Positions 57,750-64,000 of a stretch of 64,000 nucleotides of DNA are shown piece after piece. This DNA is from Paguma larvata. Taxonomy: Eukaryota > Chordata > Mammalia > Carnivora > Viverridae. A program made the translations under genes and the position numbers. How positions within the stretch are numbered: the first letter of the stretch is position 1; each line of letters opens with the position of its first letter. Below the pieces are notes generated by a model that saw only the letters and a list, made by a program, of their open reading frames with translations, did not search any database and was not told the DNA's origin. The DNA is taken from contig CM057839.1 of the NCBI GenBank assembly GCA_030068075.1, positions 53,472,960 through 53,536,959 of the forward strand, written 5' to 3'.

Positions 57750-58139
57750 TCAACACTTTACTATGTTTGGAACAGGAAATATTTTTTTAAATGAAGTATT
57801 TAAAGCGTATGAAATACATAACATTTATGAAGTATAACATTAGAACAAACACCCACAAACCCAGCACCAAAGTAAGATGGTGACCAACACCACTGAAATC
57901 CCCGTGTGCTCCCACACCCCTAGCCTGACAGTGTTCGAAGTGTCACTCTCATTTAGTTACTCTGGTTATTGTCTGCTCCGTGCACTCGAAGGTTGGGGAA
58001 AGGGGGAGACTTACTGTTTTATTTACCAGTGTGTCCCAACCACCTACTTTACAACCTAGTCTACAGTACATGTTCAACATGGTGTTACTGAATGAAGGAA
58101 AACGAACAGTAATAATAATCATAATGATAATAGCAGTCA

Positions 58140-58310
58140 ACACTTAATCACACTTATGACCTGTCAGTCTCTATTTCAAACCCATTACATGTAAACTCAT
58201 TTAATCTCCTCAACAGTCTCTCATCTACGTACAATTACTATCCTCACTTACCCAGATGAGGAAACTGAAGCAAAAAGGAGTTGTGTGATTAAGTTACTTG
58301 ATTGAGGCCA
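58140..58310 (-). repeat. MIR SINE relic, minus orientation
   Basis: 'actcatttaatctcctcaac' followed by 'cagatgaggaaactgaagca' is a typical reversed MIR. Confidence 0.8.
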
Positions 58311-58444
58311 TACTCATCACCACTGAGAAAGGCAAAACAATTTCTGCAATATTGACATAAATGATACCACTGCATTTTTATAATCTTCAGAACCTCAAAA
58401 AGCTGGTTTTCACTGGAAAACAGAAATAGTTGAAAAAGTGAAGA

Positions 58445-58830
58445 AAATCCAACAAATCTATATTGAGCACCTGTTCTGTGCCAGGCAGTGGGGATTTGGC
58501 AGTGAGCAAAATCCCTGCCCTCGTAGAACCGACATTCAGATGGGGTTTCAAAAGTACCACGAGAAGCAAATGCACAGCTCACACTGCACAGTGTGAGACA
58601 ATGATGGTGCCCAGGAGACAAAGTGCAGAGTGGAAGCAGGATGCGCAGTATCACAGGGTCAAATCGCAGACAAAGTTGTCAAGGAACTTAACATGCCTCC
58701 CTGAGGAAGTGCGTTTTGAGTAAAGACCGGAAAGAAATGAAGGAATTAGTCATGGAATAGCTTTACGAACAGAGAGAACAGTAAGAGAAATGGTCGTCTG
58801 ATATTCAAGAGTCCCAACAAGGTCCAGCTG
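58445..58830 (-). repeat. L2 relic, minus orientation
   Basis: 'ttgagcacctgttctgtgcc' 'aggcagtggggatttggcag' 'caaaatccctgccctcgtag' is the reversed L2 3' end. The following text to about 58830 continues it in decayed form ('aagtgcgttttgagtaaaga'). Confidence 0.75.
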
Positions 58831-59918
58831 CCATGAAGCATCACGGGAACTCGAAGGAACCGATACACGGCGCAGGAGATCACCCACGCTTTGGTATCTT
58901 GCCCTCTTTGGGTGCAGAAGATTTACTAAGATCAGAATTACGATACGCAGTGCGTTTAAGAGGAGCTATGGTGCATTTAACAGCAATACAGTAATAGGTA
59001 TTATATACCGTTTGATAGTCCCCTAGTTTCTTCAAAGATTACTTCGGAGCACTTTTCACTTTCCAATAAATGCTCCATCTTTTTCTGTCTGAACGTATAA
59101 ACACACAATAGAATCATCTGCCCATAAAGTTCAAGCACTAGACAGGCAACGATAGCTCTTTTCTGAGTCTTTCTTGGTTTGGATAGTTTCATGAAACCAT
59201 GAGAATCTTGCAGAGAATTTACTCTTCTACATCAAAGGTGTTTAAAACAGAGTTAATATGGGGGATGAAACACACTTATTTCTTCTCCTGCAAACCAGTA
59301 AAGAAACATAGGATGGTAGAATAAATAGAATGGATGTCAATTTCAGCACTTTGGAGGCCTGGAAAACAGATGGTGATTGATCCAGCAGGAACTTAAGCAA
59401 AGCGATAAAAAAGTCCAGAAGATAGCGGATATGCATTAAAGAGCCCAAAACTTACAAACCACATGCTTCTCAAAGTGCACCACCCAAGTGGGATGAGAGT
59501 CTGTAGACCTTATCCCACCCTAGTCTTAACACAACTGAACACCGAGCAAGGGCTGACTCAGAACAAAGGAACCTAGAGAAAACAGACGGAGTGTAGGGAA
59601 ACGAGGAAATTTTAAAGATCCTAAAAGGTATGGACATAATGAGAGTAGAAAGACATCAGCGGAACACCAAAAAGAACTCCCGGAAATTGAAAAATGGATA
59701 GTGTGCGAGCACCAGTGAAAATTCACGAGAATAAACAGAAAGCAAAGTTAATATCTCAAAACTAAAACAAAATACCAAAATAGGAAAGAAAAGAAAGAAC
59801 GGCAGTTTCGAAGGGCTAATATCTGAACAAGAGCAGTTTCAGAACCAGAAGAGAGACTATGGAGTGGAGCAAAGTATCATAAAATAGCTCACGAAGATAA
59901 CCTGGAACTACAGATCAT

Positions 59919-59945
59919 GGTTGTTGTTGTTGTTGTTGTTGTTTT
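59919..59945. repeat. (GTT)n microsatellite
   Basis: Eight consecutive GTT units followed by TTT, just upstream of a SINE. Confidence 0.9.
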
Positions 59946-59966
59946 TAATTTAATTAAAAGAGCCTA

Positions 59967-60180
59967 GTGGTGCCTGGGTGGCTCAGTCAGTTAAGCATCC
60001 AACTCTCGATTTCAGCTCAAGTTATGATCTCACGGTTGGTTCGCAGGGTCGAGCCCCATGTCGCACTCACGGCACAGAGCCTGCTTGGGGTTCTCTCCCT
60101 CTCTCTGCACCTCCCCGGTTCCCACTCACACATGTGTTCTCTTGCTCTCAAAATAAATAAATAAACTTAAAAAAAAAAAA
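59967..60180 (+). mobile_element. tRNA-Lys SINE
   Basis: 'gtggtgcctgggtggctcag' head, the 'gttggttcgcagggtcgagc' body, CT-rich region and AAATAAATAAA tail. A clear target duplication was not resolved. Confidence 0.9.
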
Positions 60181-62407
60181 GCCCATCAAATACAATCTGT
60201 TCTGCTTTAAAGCATGTTTGGAAAACACAAATTTATTCCCAAACAATGTATATATGTTAGAAAACAATTTGAGTATAATGCACACTTCACATTTTGCTTA
60301 TGCTTATGTCCTCAAGAAATCCTAAGTGAAAGCCGGAAATTGCACCAGCTCAATGAACCAAGCCACCCAGAGAGACACAAACATACATACGTCTTAAACA
60401 TACGCCAGGTGTGTCCGTCCACCACGTTTGTTGTGCTACAAAGATTATGTTTTGCTATTCTTTTGCAAATGTTAATTTTTCTATATAAAAAAGCACTCAT
60501 TCAACATCCCAAACATGTCTAATCACCCCGATTCAAAAACACCAAGCAGTGTACACAAAAGAGGAACTTTCAAGTATTGAGAAGGTACAGAGAGGGTGTT
60601 TTGAGAGAAAGGAGAGAACATGTAATTTCTCCAGGGCAAGAGGCATAAAAGAATCCACACCGGGGACCACCAAAGATAACCAAGGAAAATAATGGAAAAT
60701 TCTATGGCTAGAGCAACCTCAAGTGCTATGAAGTCAGTAGGAACAAGACCTAAAGAAACAGAAGAAACGGGAAGATCGAAGATCGTTGAGCAGACAGACC
60801 GAAGAGAAGATGGAAACAAACTAACAGGAACAATTATCCTCCCAAAGAGACAACACTATCTATACACGGACCTTACACTGAAATCTGCAAATCCTTCAGA
60901 AGCTGCTTCTCTTAGTGCCAGCAGTGGATGGCTTCGGAATTTCAAACACCTCTATAATTTCCAAAGAGGAGCTGTCGGGAGAGGCAGAGAGTGCAGAATT
61001 TCCAGCAGTGGTTCAGAAGCAAAGTGAAGAAGGAGGCTCCATGTTGGATGAAAGTTTCAGTTTGATGACATGGGTTACCTATTTTAAATGTATGCATTTA
61101 ATCCAAATCTTCCCGCAAAATTAGGTTTCTGTGGATTTCAAGGTCCCTTCATTTTAAAATAGAAAAAGTTCCAGGATCTACTTTCACTTTTTAAACAGAT
61201 TAGTGACGTCTTTGATTATTTCTGAGTCCCTGTTTCTATCACAACTACCCTCCTAATATTTCTCACTAAGATTCTGATACCAGCAAAAATTCTCCACATT
61301 CTCTTAAAAGCAAAATTCTATATGGCCCAAGAGAGGCAAAGCCAAAATGATGCTGGCTTACCCTTTCTAATTCCAATTAAAGTGTCGCTTCCAAACAACC
61401 CTTAAAAGCATCTACAATGTTACTTCTGGTCATTTACATCTAGATATGTAATTGTAAAACTCAAAGTCTATTTACTCCCTGATGAGAATTGACTTTTTAA
61501 TGCAACTTTAAACACCAACAATCAGATCCTGAGCTTTGGAGTTGGACTTTAATTCAGCCTTCCAAAAGTTATTTCTTCCTACGTAAAACAAAGAGATAAC
61601 ACAAAGAACCTGGCATTTTCTACACCAGATGCCTAGTGAAGGCTGTGACCTTACGCTCTTAACTGTTTGGCGTCAGACAATAACTGGGTTAAACAGAATT
61701 TCTCCAAATCATAGGTCTCCATTTACTTTTTAAAGTAGAAAATTTCTTGAAAATAGTCTAATATAAACAGTATTGTTAGAGATTATATCCAAAAGAAAAT
61801 GTTTTGGATGCGCAAATCACCTTATACAACTTGATTTGTTCCTAACCATAAAATAATAGTCCTAAGAAGAAATTCGTAATAATTTATCATCCCAAGTACC
61901 AATGAAGATTTCATTGTTTTGGTAAAAGGGCAAATCATGATTTGCTTTAATCTCTTTAATATGATGAACTTATTCACTGAGTGATTCCTAATATTTTTCT
62001 TTTGTATGTTTAAAGAGAATCCCCTCTTTTTTTCCCCTCACTTATTTATTTAACGTCCCAGAATGTGTTACAGTCCTGGTAGCCTCCTTCGGAAAAGCTG
62101 TCTGTACCATCTTAGTCTCTCCTCAAGTAAAAACGAAGGAGGGAAACTTCCGTCAGCTTCTATGACTTCTCTTCCCGTGATTTTGGTATGCCTGTTGTTC
62201 CAGAAAGAAATGAAGTGACCTCATGCCCAGAACAAGGAAGGGAAGATAGTCTTTCTTTCCCACGATAGCTCCCTTCCACAGAGATTTATTGCTCAAATAT
62301 TTATTACACAATGTTTATTTATTTCACAAACATTTTGTGTCTGGCATTGGGCTAGTCACTGGGCTCCTTTTGAAAGTGAAATAGCCCCTCTTCTAAAAAG
62401 CTAGTAG

Positions 62408-62606
62408 GGAGGCTCCTGGGTGGCTCAGGCGGTTAAGCGTCCAACCTCAGCTCAGGTCACGATCTCACGGCTCTTGAGTTTGAGCCCCGCATCAGGCTCT
62501 GTCCCTCTCTTGCTCTGCCCCTCCCCTGCTCATGCTCTCGCTCTCTCTCCCCTCTCTCAAGAATAAATAAACATTAGAAAAAATTAAAAATAAAATTAAA
62601 AAAAAT
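62408..62606 (+). mobile_element. Feline tRNA-Lys SINE
   Basis: 'ggaggctcctgggtggctca' head to a long A-rich tail. Duplication AAAAAGCTAGTAG (62396-62407) has one mismatch to 62607-62619. The central GCTGACAGCTCAGAG block is deleted. Confidence 0.92.
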
Positions 62607-62819
62607 AAAAAGCTGGTAGAAACTGGTAAACAATGTTTTTCCTTAGCAAGACTGATACAATTTATCATCCAATTTTACCACAGAGCACTAGGAGGGAGAA
62701 ATGTTTTCTGATAAAAACTGCTTTCTTGTTACAAATTAAGCTTCAAAGAGAAAAATAAAAGGCAAAACTAAACTTTCAAACTGAATTCAACTAGTAAAAT
62801 ACACATGGAACAACTATGC

Positions 62820-62965
62820 CCTAGGCAATATAGTAGTCGCCCTACATATTATCTTGTTGAACAGCTCACCTCTGTTACCACCACATACACAGATGGCTAA
62901 ACCATAGACTGTCGCACTGCTGTTAAATGGCAGGTCTGGAATTTGAACTCAGGTCTGCCTTGTTC
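62820..62965 (-). repeat. MIR-like relic, minus orientation
   Basis: 'aatggcaggtctggaatttg' and 'aactcaggtctg' fit the outer MIR part in reverse. The central part is poorly preserved. Confidence 0.6.
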
Positions 62966-62994
62966 AAAAAGCCAATTTCTTTCCCCTTCACTTA

Positions 62995-63720
62995 AATTAT
63001 TTCTTTAGTGACTACCTGTGCTAAGCACTGTGATAGCCCCACAGTCCAGGAAGGGTGATAGATTCGCAAGCAGTCATTAAAGTGCAAAGGAGTAAGTATG
63101 GTATCTGAGGAGCCGCAGGTACTGAAGAGAGCACGGGAGGAGGTCAACAAGTGAAAGGGGACAGGGAGTACTGCCGGCGCTGGGGAGTCAGGAAAGGTTT
63201 TACAAAGGAATTTCCTCTTAAATTAAATCTTCAGGAATAATCTTACAATCATTAGACCAGAAAAAGAGAAAATATTTCAAGGAAAATGAAGAGCATGTCC
63301 AAAACCGGCAGAAAGGCAAAGCATCTTTGTGGAAGGCGCCCCAGAAGTAGGGACGTCCAAAATAATTACAGAATGGTGGGAAACAGATGCACAAGCATTC
63401 AGAGATCCTCCAATTACCCCCAAAATCTTGAAAACACTGCTTAAGAATCTGAAATTTACCCCTTAACATGACACATGAGCTCCAGGCCATCGGAATAGAT
63501 ACTGTTTGTAAAGAGCCAATTTTACCTCAGCAGTGCAAACCGGCCAAATGTCAGCCCCTGCCTCTAGGAGACGGGAGCGGACACGGAAGGCGTTACTACA
63601 GGGTAGCGTTCTGGATTTCAGAAAGGGGATTCTGGATACAGCATGAAGGCTGAAAGGAAGAAGGGCAAGAGCAGAGACTAGGAAGAAATTCTGTTAAAGG
63701 GTCTTAACCAGTTAAGCAGG
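62995..63720 (-). repeat. Decayed L2 relic, minus orientation
   Basis: 'actacctgtgctaagcactg', 'ggaaaggttttacaaaggaa', 'aggcaaagcatctttg' and 'aattctgttaaagggtctta' follow the order of reversed L2 with large divergence. Confidence 0.5.
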
Positions 63721-64000
63721 TTGGGAGTGATTTTAAAGGAACCCCAGTTATCAAAATATAATCATCATTTCAAATGATCACTATAACAAATAAGTACATA
63801 AATTACACAGCAACCATTATACAAGAAGAATAATCCAGAACGGTGACTCCCAGATTGCCCGCGTACATATACATGAATGTTATTTCAGCAAAATAACAAG
63901 AACAGTTACTATCATTGAGCTAAGCATCTTGTTTCGTTCAAGTCATACAATGTCAAACACCTATTTCACATACAAGCATTTTTAGGAAGGTCCTGCCGAG

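Larger units (their letters stand above)
58831..62400. other. Intron-like sequence with possible old LINE remnants
   Basis: 59560-59880 ('gaactcccggaaattgaaaa') may be a HAL1/L1 ORF1 relic. 60180-62390 carries nothing I recognise. Frames at 60214-60522 and 60692-61027 have no known motif. Confidence 0.35.

Noticed and set aside
61330..61400. Exon-like stretch on the minus strand ending AGG|GTAAGC at 61373-61372
   Set aside because: The upstream acceptor is weak (CTTTTAAG), the exon would be about 45 bases, and nothing else supports it.
1..64000. CRISPR arrays, operons, prophage, integrases, tRNA or rRNA genes
   Set aside because: None seen. The tRNA-like segments are SINE heads, and the sequence is clearly mammalian.

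Overview
The window is nuclear DNA from a mammal, most likely a felid cat. The strongest evidence is about nineteen copies of a tRNA-Lys-derived SINE in its feline form: a head close to GGGGCGCCTGGGTGGCTCAG, a central 'CTCTGTGCTGACAGCTCAGAGCC' type block, a CT-rich stretch, and an AATAAATAAA(C)-type tail. Carnivore LINE-1 copies and older mammalian L2 and MIR repeats support this. There is no bacterial, viral or organellar gene organisation, and most open frames of 60-130 codons are chance or repeat-derived. Assignment to cat chromosome A1 (the human 13q14 equivalent) would be inference from synteny only. The only protein gene I can support is TSC22D1 on the minus strand. Its short form is complete: three coding exons (39953-39829, 39428-39377, 38228-37971) with consensus splice sites encode 144 residues, including the whole TSC-box and leucine zipper. 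It has a TATA/CCAAT promoter near 40213-40259 and a 3' UTR ending at an AATAAA at 36876-36871. The known long form starts far upstream, so about 40.3-64 kb is probably intron of that transcript. In this intron there is a candidate 48-nt cassette exon at 56955-56908. Inside the second intron of the short form there is a CpG-rich segment with a TATA box (38500-38800) and an ATG-led 56-codon frame. That frame ends at a possible splice donor in exact phase with the last exon, giving a possible third TSC22D1 amino terminus. Layout: 1-36.8 kb is the region downstream of TSC22D1, without recognisable genes. It is dominated by a near full-length minus-strand LINE-1 (8584-16218) flanked by a 17-bp target-site duplication and containing a second, younger truncated LINE-1 (9026-9647) with its own duplication. 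A further truncated LINE-1 lies at 28387-30006. 36.85-40.25 kb is the TSC22D1 short-form unit. 40.25-64 kb is intron-like sequence with an old plus-strand LINE-1 (about 45.3-51.65 kb) carrying several later SINE insertions, plus L2 and MIR relics. Coordinates of old repeats are approximate because they were recognised by eye, without alignment software.
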